This document shows positions 33,938 through 42,440 of a DNA stretch of 64,000 nt, one piece after another. Under the pieces are notes generated by a model. That model made no database searches. It was not told the DNA's origin and saw nothing but the letters and a program-made list of their open reading frames with translations. Position 1 is the stretch's first letter. Each line of letters starts with the position of its first letter. Origin of the DNA: Streptomyces luomodiensis (lineage in GTDB: Bacteria > Actinomycetota > Actinomycetes > Streptomycetales > Streptomycetaceae); assembly GCF_031679605.1 (NCBI RefSeq), contig NZ_CP117522.1:2976001-3040000 (forward strand). The letters are read 5' to 3'. A program made the position numbers and the translations under genes.

Positions 33938-34762
33938 ATGACCGCGGCCACGACGACCGCGCCCGTGCCGGGAAAGAGCGACGCCCGGATCGGGCTCCGG
34001 GCCAATCTGCGCCATATCGGCGCGCTGGTGCGGCGCTACTTCATGCAGATCCGGTACGAACCGTTCTCGATGTTCGACGCCCTGGCGACGCCGATCGTCT
34101 TCTCGCTGCTGTTCACCTATGTCTTCGGTGGCGCGATGACGGGCGGCAACCGGAGCGAGTACGTCAACTACTTCATTCCCGGTCTGATGGCGATGGGCGG
34201 GCTCAACATCGCGATGTCGATCGGCACCGGCGTCAGTGACGACTTCAACAAGGGCGTCATGGACCGCTTCCACACGCTGCCGATCGCCCGCTCCTCGGTG
34301 CTGATCGCCAAGCTGGTCGTGGAGAGCGGCCGGATGCTGGTGTCCACCGTCATCCTGCTGATCATGGGCTTCATCATGGGCTTCGAGCTCGAGACCGGGC
34401 CGCTGGAGCTGTTGGCCGCGGTGCTGCTGGCCCTGGTCTTCGGATCCTCACTGACCTGGATCTTCATGCTGCTGGGGATGTCGCTGCCCACCCCGCAGGC
34501 GGTCAGCGGTATGGGCTTCATCGTGATCATGCCCCTACAGTTCGGCTCGTCCATCTTCGCCCCGACCGCCACCATGCCGGACTGGCTCCAGTCCTTCACC
34601 GAGTACAACCCGCTGTCCCGGCTCGCGGACGCCGCACGGGCGCTGACCAGCGGCCGGGGCGCGGTGGCGGAGCCAGTGACGGTGACCTTGATCTGGGCGC
34701 TGGCCATCACGGTGATCGTGGCGCCGCTCGCGGTGCGCAAGTTCCGCGACAAGACCACCTGA
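33938..34762 (+). CDS. ABC-2 type exporter permease, DrrB-like
   Basis: 274-residue membrane protein with six predicted helices and the ABC-2 core: RRYFMQIRYEPFSMFDALAT at the entry, YVNYFIPGLMAMGG, the conserved DRFHTLPIARSSVL loop that meets the ATPase, and FLLG-like GMSLPTPQAVSGMGFI with the YNPLSRLADAARAL ending. It is the partner of the preceding ATPase. Ribosome site GGAGGGG before ATG 33938. The transported molecule is unknown; the family exports anthracyclines and other hydrophobic compounds. Confidence 0.87.
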   Translation: MTAATTTAPVPGKSDARIGLRANLRHIGALVRRYFMQIRYEPFSMFDALATPIVFSLLFTYVFGGAMTGGNRSEYVNYFIPGLMAMGGLNIAMSIGTGVSDDFNKGVMDRFHTLPIARSSVLIAKLVVESGRMLVSTVILLIMGFIMGFELETGPLELLAAVLLALVFGSSLTWIFMLLGMSLPTPQAVSGMGFIVIMPLQFGSSIFAPTATMPDWLQSFTEYNPLSRLADAARALTSGRGAVAEPVTVTLIWALAITVIVAPLAVRKFRDKTT

Positions 34763-34800
34763 CGGCCCGCGGCCCCGCCACGGCTCTTGCCCCGCGGCCC

Positions 34801-34845
34801 CGCCGGAGGGCCGCGCCGCACGGGAGGCGGCGCGACCCTCCGGCG
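34801..34845 (+). terminator. Hairpin after the DrrAB-like operon
   Basis: CGCCGGAGGG and CCGCGCCGC pair with their complements ending at 34845, apart from one unpaired base, with an ACGGGAG loop. The hairpin lies 38 bp after the permease stop. Confidence 0.7.
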
Positions 34846-34898
34846 TCGCCCCAGGCGCGGTCAGCGCCCTGCACCACCCGGCGGCGCCTGAACCAATC

Positions 34899-35067
34899 GG
34901 CCGTGGGCGGGACCACCGGGCCGTGCGCAGGCCCCCTGCGGGCCGGTACGCGGGTCCCCGGCCGGTATGCGAGACCCCGACCGGTACCCGGGCCCGAGCC
35001 ACGCGCGGCCCCAAGCCGTACGCAAGACCCCCGGGCCAGCGGGCAGGCCCCCGGGCCGTGGGCGGGG
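34899..35067. repeat. Degenerate tandem repeat of about 20 bp between ABC permease and SARP gene
   Basis: About nine imperfect copies of a unit resembling GGCCGTACGCRGGACCCCSG fill most of the gap between the hairpin and the regulator's stop codon. The units differ in length and sequence. No gene is seen in 34763-35071. Confidence 0.55.
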
Positions 35068-35071
35068 CCAG

Positions 35072-38000
35072 TCAGAGCAGGGTGAGCGCCTCCTCCAAGG
35101 TGAGGCCGGTTCCCTCGGTGTAGGCCCGCTCGTACGCGGCATCCCCGAGCTCGGCCCGCACCGCGGCCTCGGTCCGCTCCCGGCCCGTCCGCTCCGTGGC
35201 GGCGCGCCGGTAGGACTGGGGCGTGCGCAGTGTGTCGTAGGCCCCCACCAGCCGCGCCGCGGCCGTGGCCCGCTCCGCGCCGCCGAGGCCGCTCAGCGCC
35301 TCGGCCGCGGTCAGCAGTTGCATCACCGGGATGAACGGCGCGACCAGCCCGGTCATCCGGTGGGACGTCTTCGCCAGGGCACCGCGGACCGTCGTCAGGG
35401 CGTCGCCCGGCCGTTCCTCCAGCAGGTCCAGCCCGGCCAGCATCCCCTCCACCATGCCCTCGAACAGCCGCAGCGCCCGGGTCGCGAACTCCCGGCGCAG
35501 CGAGGTCAGGATCGTCCGTGCCTCGGTGAGGCGGCCCGTGGCGGCACAGTGCTGCGCCAGATGGATCCGGGCGTACGACAGCGCCTCGGCGCCCACGTGC
35601 TGCCCCTGCTCGACCACCTCGCGCAGCATCCGCTCGCCCTTCGCGACCTGTTCGCCCTCCCCGAACTCCACGAACAGCCCGGCCAGCCGGGACCGCAGCA
35701 GCAGCACCTGCTCATGGGCCCCGAGGTCCTGGGCACAGCGGATCGCCGCACGGTAGTCCTCGGCCGCGGCGGCGGCCGCGCCCCGCCGCTCCCGGGCCTC
35801 GGCACGGCCGGACAGCGCCTCCGCCGCGCCCCACGCGTCACCGAGCCCGCGGAAGATCTCCAGGCTTTCGTCGGCGTCGCCGGCCGCGTCCTGGTCCCGG
35901 TCGCTCCGCTCGTTGTTGTCGATCTTGGCGCGCAGCTGGAGGGTGAAGGCCAGCTCCCAGGCGTAGCCCAGCTCCCGGCAGGTGCGCACCGCCGCGTCGG
36001 CCATCTCCCGCATCAGGGTGAAGTCGCCCTTGAGGAGCACCGCGAAGAACCACAGGGCACCGGGGAGACGGCAGGTCTGGGGCAGGCCGGGCCGGTAGGC
36101 GGAAACGATTCCCTCCAGCTCGCCGTGTGTCCCGTCGTCCGCCATGGCCTGGAGGTCGCCCTCGATGTTGGCCAGCGCGAACAGCCGCACCCCCCGCCGC
36201 GCCTCGACCAGCAGCTCGGGTGCCATCGGCGGCGGGGCGGCGGTGCAGCTGACGTACAGCGGCGGTGCGGGCGTCACGGGCGGTGCGAAGGGGCTCGGCC
36301 CGAGCGCCGCCGCGGCGACCGCCCAGTGCCGCGCTTCGCCGCGGTGGCCGCGCAGATGCCAGAACCAGCCGAGCGAGAGCACCAGGCACAGCGCCTCCTG
36401 CTCGTCACGGGCGGCCACGGCCCGGCGCAGCGCGGTGCGCAGATTCTCGTGCTCGGTCTCCAGCCGGTCCAGCCAGTGGCGCTGCGCGGGGCCGCGCAGC
36501 AGCGGATCGGCGGTACGGGCCAGCTCCCGGTAGGCGACCAGATGGCGCCGTTCGACCGCCGCCCGCTCACCGGACTCGTCCAGCCGCTCGGCCGCGTACT
36601 CGGCGACGGTCTCCAGCAGCCGGTAGCGCATCTCCCCGTCCGCGCCCGGTGCGGCGACGACGAGCGATTTATCGACAAGGGAACCCAGTAGCGCGGCCAC
36701 ATCGCGGGACTCCACGGCCCCGCAATCCCCTACCGCGTCCTGTCCGACCTGCCCTTCCGCGTCCTTCCCGGCGTCCCCTCCCGCCTCTCGTTCGGTGTCC
36801 CCGCACACCGCCTCCGCCGCGGCGAGATCGCAGCCGCCGGCGAAGACGGACAGCCGGGCGAGCACCGTGCGTTCGGGGGCGTCGAGCAGGTCCCAGGACC
36901 AGTCGACGACGGCTCGCAGCGTCTGCTGGCGGGGCAGCGCCGTACGGCTGCCGCTGGTCAGGATGCGGAAGCGGTCGTCGAGGCGGTCGGCGAGCTGCCG
37001 CGGGGTGAGCAGCCGCAGCCGGGCGGCGGCCAGCTCGATCGCCAGGGGCAGCCCGTCCAGGCGCCGGCAGATCTCGGCGCACGCGGCCGGATCGTCCTCG
37101 GTACGGAAACCGGGCCGGGCCGCCGCGCCCCGGTCCTGGAGCAGCCGCAGCGCGACGGGGTCGGGCAGCGGTTCCACCGGACGCACCAACTCGCCCGGCA
37201 CCGCGAGGGGTTCACGGCTGGTGGCCAGGATGGTGACCCCGGGGCACTGGGCGAGCAGGGACTCCGCGAGGTGGGCCGCGGCCTGGACGAGGTGTTCGCA
37301 GTTGTCGAGCACGATCAGCATGCGGCGCGGGGCGCAGTGCTCGATGAGCCGGGTGCGTGGATCGCGCACGGCCGGATCGGTCGCGGCGCGCAGCCCTTCC
37401 GTCGCCGTGCCGAGGATGACGGTCTCGCGCGCCCCGAGCGCGGTGAGGACCGTCTCCGGAACGGTCTCGGGGTCGTCGACGGGCGCGAGTTCGGCCAGCC
37501 ACACCCCGTCCGGCCAGGCGGACGCCACCGACTCGGCGGCCTCCTGCGACAGCCGCGTCTTCCCGGCGCCGCCGGGCCCGAGGAGGGTGATCAGCCGATG
37601 GCCCGCCAGATCGCGGCGCAGGGTGCGCAGATCGGACTCGCGCCCGACGAAGCTGGTCAGCCGGGCCCGCAGATTGCCGCCGCCGGTCCGGGCAGGGGCG
37701 GACGGCACAGGGGCGGGAGCGGACGGCACGGGGGCGCCCGCACCGGGCTCCGCCAGCAGCTCGGCGTGGAGCGCCCGCAGCTCCGGACCCGGATCGGCGC
37801 CCAGCCGCTCGGCGATCTCCGTACGGATCGCCTCGTACGCCGCCAGCGCCTCCGCCGTACGGCCCACGTCCCGCAGGGCGCGGATGCGCAGCGCGTGCAG
37901 CGGCTCGTCCAGGGGGTGGCCGTCGCAGAGGCCGGTGAGCGCGGGGAGGGCCTGCTCGGCACGGCCGAGGGCGAGGTCGGCGGCGAGCCGGCCGCGCCGC

Positions 38001-38464
38001 GCGGCCAGCCGCCGCGCCTCGGCACGGGCGGCGGGCGCCCCGGCGTCGGGCAGATCGCTGAGCGCCGGCCCGCGCCACAGCGCGAGGGCGTCGTCGAGCA
38101 GATCGACGGCCTTGGCCGGATCGCCGTCGGCGAGGGCGCGGGCGCCCTCCTCCGCGAGCCGTTCGAAGCGGTGCAGATCGACGTCGTCGGGGTGGGCGCG
38201 CAGCCGGTATCCGCCGGGGACGGACTCCACGGCGTCCTTGCCGAGCGCCCGCCGTAGCCGCCCGACCAGGGCCTGGAGCGCGCCCTGCCCGTCGGCGGGC
38301 GGATCGGTGTGCCAGATCTCCCCGATGAGCACCCCGGTGGTCCGGGCCCGGCCGGGCGCCAGCGCCAGCGCCGCCAACAGCGCGCGCAGCCGCGCCCCGC
38401 CGAGCTCGACGGGGGTGCCGTCGTCTTGGCGGGCCTGGGTGGTGCCGAGGATGCCGTAGCGCAC
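35072..38464 (-). CDS. SARP/AfsR-type regulator with BTAD and NB-ARC ATPase domains
   Basis: 1130-residue activator. Order: an OmpR-type winged helix (about 1-95, GARLRALLAALALAPGRART), a BTAD bacterial activation domain (about 100-245), an Ala/Pro linker, and a STAND ATPase with Walker A GPGGAGKT (near 295), Walker B LIVLDNCEHL (near 390) and SREPL. A helical, TPR-like C-terminal half follows. Such proteins activate secondary-metabolite genes in response to ATP-dependent switching. A short repetitive Asp/Gly/Ala insert (EAGGDAGKDAEGQVGQDAVG, near residue 560) comes from DNA repeats. No biosynthetic genes adjoin it; the convergent DrrAB-like exporter is the nearest possible target, which is speculation. 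Confidence 0.85.
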   Translation of the reverse strand: MRYGILGTTQARQDDGTPVELGGARLRALLAALALAPGRARTTGVLIGEIWHTDPPADGQGALQALVGRLRRALGKDAVESVPGGYRLRAHPDDVDLHRFERLAEEGARALADGDPAKAVDLLDDALALWRGPALSDLPDAGAPAARAEARRLAARRGRLAADLALGRAEQALPALTGLCDGHPLDEPLHALRIRALRDVGRTAEALAAYEAIRTEIAERLGADPGPELRALHAELLAEPGAGAPVPSAPAPVPSAPARTGGGNLRARLTSFVGRESDLRTLRRDLAGHRLITLLGPGGAGKTRLSQEAAESVASAWPDGVWLAELAPVDDPETVPETVLTALGARETVILGTATEGLRAATDPAVRDPRTRLIEHCAPRRMLIVLDNCEHLVQAAAHLAESLLAQCPGVTILATSREPLAVPGELVRPVEPLPDPVALRLLQDRGAAARPGFRTEDDPAACAEICRRLDGLPLAIELAAARLRLLTPRQLADRLDDRFRILTSGSRTALPRQQTLRAVVDWSWDLLDAPERTVLARLSVFAGGCDLAAAEAVCGDTEREAGGDAGKDAEGQVGQDAVGDCGAVESRDVAALLGSLVDKSLVVAAPGADGEMRYRLLETVAEYAAERLDESGERAAVERRHLVAYRELARTADPLLRGPAQRHWLDRLETEHENLRTALRRAVAARDEQEALCLVLSLGWFWHLRGHRGEARHWAVAAAALGPSPFAPPVTPAPPLYVSCTAAPPPMAPELLVEARRGVRLFALANIEGDLQAMADDGTHGELEGIVSAYRPGLPQTCRLPGALWFFAVLLKGDFTLMREMADAAVRTCRELGYAWELAFTLQLRAKIDNNERSDRDQDAAGDADESLEIFRGLGDAWGAAEALSGRAEARERRGAAAAAAEDYRAAIRCAQDLGAHEQVLLLRSRLAGLFVEFGEGEQVAKGERMLREVVEQGQHVGAEALSYARIHLAQHCAATGRLTEARTILTSLRREFATRALRLFEGMVEGMLAGLDLLEERPGDALTTVRGALAKTSHRMTGLVAPFIPVMQLLTAAEALSGLGGAERATAAARLVGAYDTLRTPQSYRRAATERTGRERTEAAVRAELGDAAYERAYTEGTGLTLEEALTLL

Positions 38465-38694
38465 GGGCCCATTCTGGTGGATGGCCCGCCCGGCGGGGCA
38501 TCAGCCTCAACCGCGCGGGAACCGACGACGGGTCCGGGCCCGGCCCTCCGGTCGCCGGCCGGGCTCTCGATCCGCTCGCCGGGCGCCCCGCCCGCGTGGC
38601 CCTGGTCACGTCCGTTTCCCCTGGCCCGGAACTCCGTGCACGCTGTTCATCGTTCCTCTGCCAGCAATCACCAGCCGTATGGAGACCCCACCCG

Positions 38695-39492
38695 ATGACC
38701 ACCGCAGTCAGCCGCCACGACCGGCGCGTCAGTCCCGTCTTCCTCGGTCTGGTCGCGATCATGGCCGTGTCCGCGTGGGCCGTGTGGACGGAGTACTCCG
38801 CGAGCCCCGGCTTCGCCGTCTTCCTGTTCGTCGTCTCCGGCTGGGTCGTCTCCCTGTGCCTGCACGAGTACGCCCATGCGCGTACCGCGCTGCACGGCGG
38901 GGACCTGACCATCGGGGCGAAGGGCTATCTGACCCTCAACCCGATGAAGTACACGCATGTGGCGCTGAGCATCGTGCTGCCCCTGGTCTTCGTGATCATG
39001 GGTGGCATCGGGCTGCCCGGCGGGGCGGTCTTCATCGAGCGGCACCGCATCCGGGGCCGCTGGAAGCACAGCCTGATCTCGGCCGCGGGCCCGCTGACGA
39101 ACGTACTGTTCGCGGCGGCCTTGACGGCCCCGTTCTGGCTCGGCGCCACGGACCGGGTGCCGGAGCTCTTCCGCTACGCGCTCGCCTTCCTGGCGCTGCT
39201 CCAGGTCACGGCGGCGATCTTGAACTTCCTGCCGGTGCCGGGCCTGGACGGCTACGGGGTGATCGAGCCGTGGCTGTCCTACCGCATCCGGCGCCAGGTC
39301 GCGCCGTACGCGCCGTTCGGGCTGCTCGCGGTCTTCGGCATCCTGTGGATACCGGAGGTCAACCAGGTGTTCTTCGACGCGATCGACGCGGTGATGCGGG
39401 CCCTGGGCGTATCGGAGTGGGAGACCTACTGGGGTCAGGAGTTCTTCCGCTTCTGGCAGGGCGAGCCCCAGCTGCCCGGCTTCGGCTCCTAG
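38695..39492 (+). CDS. Site-2-protease-family (M50) intramembrane zinc metalloprotease
   Basis: 265-residue membrane protein. The zinc motif HEYAH (near residue 58) lies at the start of a helix. The second metal-ligand motif NFLPVPGLDGYG (near 178) supplies the Asp, and the spacing and six membrane helices fit the compact group without PDZ or CBS domains. It would cut membrane-embedded proteins, for example anti-sigma factors. GGAG lies before ATG 38695. It is convergent with the small membrane protein at 39518 and alone in its unit, so no substrate can be named. Confidence 0.85.
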   Translation: MTTAVSRHDRRVSPVFLGLVAIMAVSAWAVWTEYSASPGFAVFLFVVSGWVVSLCLHEYAHARTALHGGDLTIGAKGYLTLNPMKYTHVALSIVLPLVFVIMGGIGLPGGAVFIERHRIRGRWKHSLISAAGPLTNVLFAAALTAPFWLGATDRVPELFRYALAFLALLQVTAAILNFLPVPGLDGYGVIEPWLSYRIRRQVAPYAPFGLLAVFGILWIPEVNQVFFDAIDAVMRALGVSEWETYWGQEFFRFWQGEPQLPGFGS

Positions 39493-39517
39493 AGCCTGCC
39501 CGGCAGGGCTTCAGGGA

Positions 39518-39721
39518 TCAGCTCGTGGCGCCCGCGCCCGCGCCCTCGCGGTCGGCACGGTCGGCGCGGGCCTTGCGCAGGTAGTACCAGGCCATGTTGG
39601 ACGAGATACCGGCGATCAGGACCCAGACGATCCCGAGCCAGCTCCCCCGCGCGAAGGACACGACGGCCGCGGCAATGGCGAGGACGCAGACGGCCAGGGT
39701 GTAGAGGGCGAGGCGGGGCAT
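39518..39721 (-). CDS. Small membrane protein of unknown function
   Basis: 67 residues with two hydrophobic segments (about 4-20 and 27-45) and a charged cytoplasmic tail (YLRKARADRADREGAGAG). AGGAG eight bases before ATG 39721 supports this start over a longer frame. Similar small two-helix proteins are common in Streptomyces. It lies 100 bp downstream of the npdG-like gene on the same strand and may be co-transcribed with it. Confidence 0.6.
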   Translation of the reverse strand: MPRLALYTLAVCVLAIAAAVVSFARGSWLGIVWVLIAGISSNMAWYYLRKARADRADREGAGAGATS

Positions 39722-39821
39722 GGGGTCGGCTCCTGTCGGGGGGTGTGTCACTCCCCCACATTGTCCCCCATGCACCGCCTAAGGGGCCGGGCGCCCCGGT
39801 GGAGCGGACGCGTGGGCGCCC

Positions 39822-40568
39822 TCAGATGTCCGTGACGCGCAGGCCGGCGTGGGCCTTGTAGCGACGGTTGACCGAGATCAGGTTGGCCACCAGGGACTCC
39901 ACCTGGTGGGCGTTGCGCAGCCGGCCCGCGTAGACGCCGCGCATCCCCGGGATGCGGTTCGCGAGCGCCTGGACCAGATCGGTGTCGGCGCGCGACTCCC
40001 CCAGGACCATCACATCGGTGTCGATCTGCTCGACCTCGGGGTTCTGGAGCAGCACCGCCGAGAGGTGGTGGAAGGCCGCGGTGACCCGGGAGTCCGGCAG
40101 CAGGGCGGCGGCCTGCTCGGCGGCGCTGCCCTCCTCCGGCTTCAGGGCGTACGCGCCCTTCTTGTCGAAGCCCAGCGGGTTGACGCAGTCGATGACGAGC
40201 TTGCCGCTGAGCTCCTCGCGCAGCGACTCCAGCGTCTTGGCGTGGCCGTCCCACGGGACCGCGACGATGACGACATCGCTGCGGCGCGCGCACTCGGCGT
40301 TGTCCGCGCCCTCGATGCCGAGCTCCGCGCCGCCCAGTTCGCGCGCCGCGGTCTGCGCGCGCTCGGCGGCGCGTGAGCCGATGATCACCTTATGGCCCGC
40401 CCTGGCCAGCCGGTAGGCGAGGCCACGGCCCTGGTCACCGGTGCCGCCCAGGACGCCGACGGTCAGACCGGACACATCGGGGAGGTCCCAGGGGTCCTTG
40501 GCGGGGGCCTTCTTCGCGGGTGCGTCGGATCCGGGATGCGCGGCGTGAGGTGCGTCAGGAGTAGTCAT
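39822..40568 (-). CDS. npdG: NADPH-dependent F420 reductase (F420H2:NADP oxidoreductase)
   Basis: 248-residue soluble oxidoreductase that would exchange hydride between NADP(H) and the deazaflavin F420. The NADP fold starts at about residue 35 with VGVLGGTGDQGRGLAYRLAR, and IIGSRAAERAQ is the 2'-phosphate pocket. VVIVAVPWDGH and the C-terminal LRNAHQVESLVANLISVNR match the NpdG/Fno family. An extra Ala/Lys/Pro-rich N-terminus (1-34) is typical of streptomycete homologues. It supplies reduced F420 for enzymes such as the DUF385 protein at 14803, though not linked by position. Confidence 0.85.
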   Translation of the reverse strand: MTTPDAPHAAHPGSDAPAKKAPAKDPWDLPDVSGLTVGVLGGTGDQGRGLAYRLARAGHKVIIGSRAAERAQTAARELGGAELGIEGADNAECARRSDVVIVAVPWDGHAKTLESLREELSGKLVIDCVNPLGFDKKGAYALKPEEGSAAEQAAALLPDSRVTAAFHHLSAVLLQNPEVEQIDTDVMVLGESRADTDLVQALANRIPGMRGVYAGRLRNAHQVESLVANLISVNRRYKAHAGLRVTDI

Positions 40569-40639
40569 GACAGCGATACTGTCACGCGCCGCGCTCCGCT
40601 TCGGGGTGACATCTCTTACGCCGTGACGCCCACCTGCCG

Positions 40640-41503
40640 TTACGCCTTGACGCTCCCCTCCGTCAGCCCCGTGCGCCAGTACCGCTGGAGGACGCCCATC
40701 AGCACCATCAGCGGCAGCACGGACAGCAGCGCCCCGCCGACCGTGTACTGGTACAGCTCCGGCTGCCGGTCCGCGTACCCCTGCCAGGAGGTCAGGCCGA
40801 GCTGGATCGGATAGAGGTCGGAGTCGGAGAGCATGACCAGCGGCAGGAAGAAGTTGTTCCAGATGTGCACGAACTGGAACAGGAAGACGGTGACCAGCGC
40901 CGGGGTCATCAGCCGCAGCCCCAGGGTGGAGAAGATCCGGGCCTCCCCCGCACCGTCGATCCGCGCCGCCTCCAGGAGGGAGCCCGGGACGGCGGCGGCC
41001 GCGTAGATCCGGCAGAGGTAGACCCCGAAGGGGCTGACCACGCTGGGGATCAGCACCGCCCAGTAGGTGTTGGCCAGGCCGATCTCGCTGAAGAGGAGGT
41101 AGAGCGGGAGGGCGAGCGCCGTGCCCGGGATCAGCACGCCGGCCAGGATGACGTTGAAGATCCCCTCCCGGCCGGGGAAGCGGAACGTGGCCAGGGCGTA
41201 GCCGGCCGCGGCCGACAGCAGGGTCGCGGCGAGCGCGCCGACGCCCGCGTACATCAGGCTGTTGGCGAACCACCGGACGTAGACGCCGTCGTCGTAGCTG
41301 AGCACCCGGTGCAGATAGTCGAGCGGATGCGGGTCGTGGAACCAGAAGCCGAAGGTGCCGAAGAGGTCGCTGCTGGACTTGGTGGAGGAGACAACGAGCC
41401 AGTAGACGGGGGTCAGGAAGTAGATCGCGGCGACGGTGAGCAGCGCGACGGTGACGATCCGGTGCCGCAAGGGGGGTTGGGACAGGTCGTTCGGTTTGCT
41501 CAT
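40640..41503 (-). CDS. CUT1 sugar ABC transporter permease (MalG-like) of the sialidase operon
   Basis: 287-residue permease with six membrane helices and the EAA loop EAARIDGAGEARIFSTL (near 190). It is the last gene of the sialidase-ABC operon. Its start overlaps the preceding permease stop (ATGA). As with malEFG, no ATPase is encoded, so it should share a general sugar ATPase such as MsiK. The ligand is inferred from the sialidase. Confidence 0.87.
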   Translation of the reverse strand: MSKPNDLSQPPLRHRIVTVALLTVAAIYFLTPVYWLVVSSTKSSSDLFGTFGFWFHDPHPLDYLHRVLSYDDGVYVRWFANSLMYAGVGALAATLLSAAAGYALATFRFPGREGIFNVILAGVLIPGTALALPLYLLFSEIGLANTYWAVLIPSVVSPFGVYLCRIYAAAAVPGSLLEAARIDGAGEARIFSTLGLRLMTPALVTVFLFQFVHIWNNFFLPLVMLSDSDLYPIQLGLTSWQGYADRQPELYQYTVGGALLSVLPLMVLMGVLQRYWRTGLTEGSVKA

Positions 41504-42432
41504 CCCCGCTCACCGTCCTTCCCCCGCTGTCCCACGAGCCGGAGGAACCCGAAGGACAGCACACAGGCGACGAGGGCGAGCAGCACCGCCTCGGCTGCCG
41601 CGATGTGCTGGTTGTTGCTGGTGAACGCCTCGTTGTAGGCGGCCAGATTGGGGGTGTAGCCGGAGTCGATGGAGTTGCTCAGCGGTTTGAGCACCTTCGG
41701 CTCGGCGAAGAGCTGGAGCGTGCCGATGAGGCTGAAGACGGTGGTGAGCACGAGCGCGGGCCGGATGAGGGGGAGTTTGATGTGCCGGGCCACCTGCCAG
41801 GCACTGGCCCCGTCGATCCGCGCCGCCTCGTACAGCTCCCCGGGTATCGCCTTGAGCTGGGCGATCAGCACCAGCATGTTGTAGCCGGTGAACTGCCAGG
41901 TGACGATGTTGGCGATGGACCACAGGACCGCCCCGCGGCCCAGGAAGTCCACGTCCCAGCCGGCCGAGTGGGCCATCTCCACCAGCGGGCTGATCCCGGG
42001 GACGTAGAGGAAGCCCCACAGGATCGAGGCGATCACACCGGGCACGCCGTACGGCAGGAAGAAGGCGGTCCGGAAGAAGCCGACCCAGCGTGCGGAGGCG
42101 GCCTCCAGCAGCAGCGCGAGCGCGGTGGCGAAGGCGATCATCACTGGGATCTGGACGGCGCCGAAGAGCAGCACCCGTCCGAAGCCCGCCGTGAAGCGGT
42201 CGTCCTGGAGGGCGTGTGCGTAGTTGGACAGGCCCGCCCACACCTGGGTGGTCTCGCCGCCGAGGCCGAGCGGCCCGGTGCGCTCGACCTTCAGCAGGCT
42301 CTGGTAGAGGGCGTAGCCGATGGGGGCGATGAAGCACAGCAGGAAGAGCGCGAGGAAGGGCAGCAGGAACCCGGTCGCGGCTCGGGCGCCGCGCGCCTCG
42401 GTCCGGGTGAGGCGGCGGGGGCGTGCTCTCAT
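41500..42432 (-). CDS. CUT1 sugar ABC transporter permease (MalF-like) of the sialidase operon
   Basis: 310-residue permease with six predicted helices. A basic N-terminus (MRARPRRLTRTEARGARAA) is followed by FLLPFLALFLLCFIAPIGYA as the first helix and the EAA motif ELYEAARIDGASAWQVAR near 205. ATG 42432 is chosen over a longer upstream frame because the first helix follows it and GAGG lies just before. It lies 8 bp after the binding-protein stop and overlaps the next permease by ATGA. Confidence 0.87.
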   Translation of the reverse strand: MRARPRRLTRTEARGARAATGFLLPFLALFLLCFIAPIGYALYQSLLKVERTGPLGLGGETTQVWAGLSNYAHALQDDRFTAGFGRVLLFGAVQIPVMIAFATALALLLEAASARWVGFFRTAFFLPYGVPGVIASILWGFLYVPGISPLVEMAHSAGWDVDFLGRGAVLWSIANIVTWQFTGYNMLVLIAQLKAIPGELYEAARIDGASAWQVARHIKLPLIRPALVLTTVFSLIGTLQLFAEPKVLKPLSNSIDSGYTPNLAAYNEAFTSNNQHIAAAEAVLLALVACVLSFGFLRLVGQRGKDGERG

Positions 42433-42440
42433 CCGCCGCC

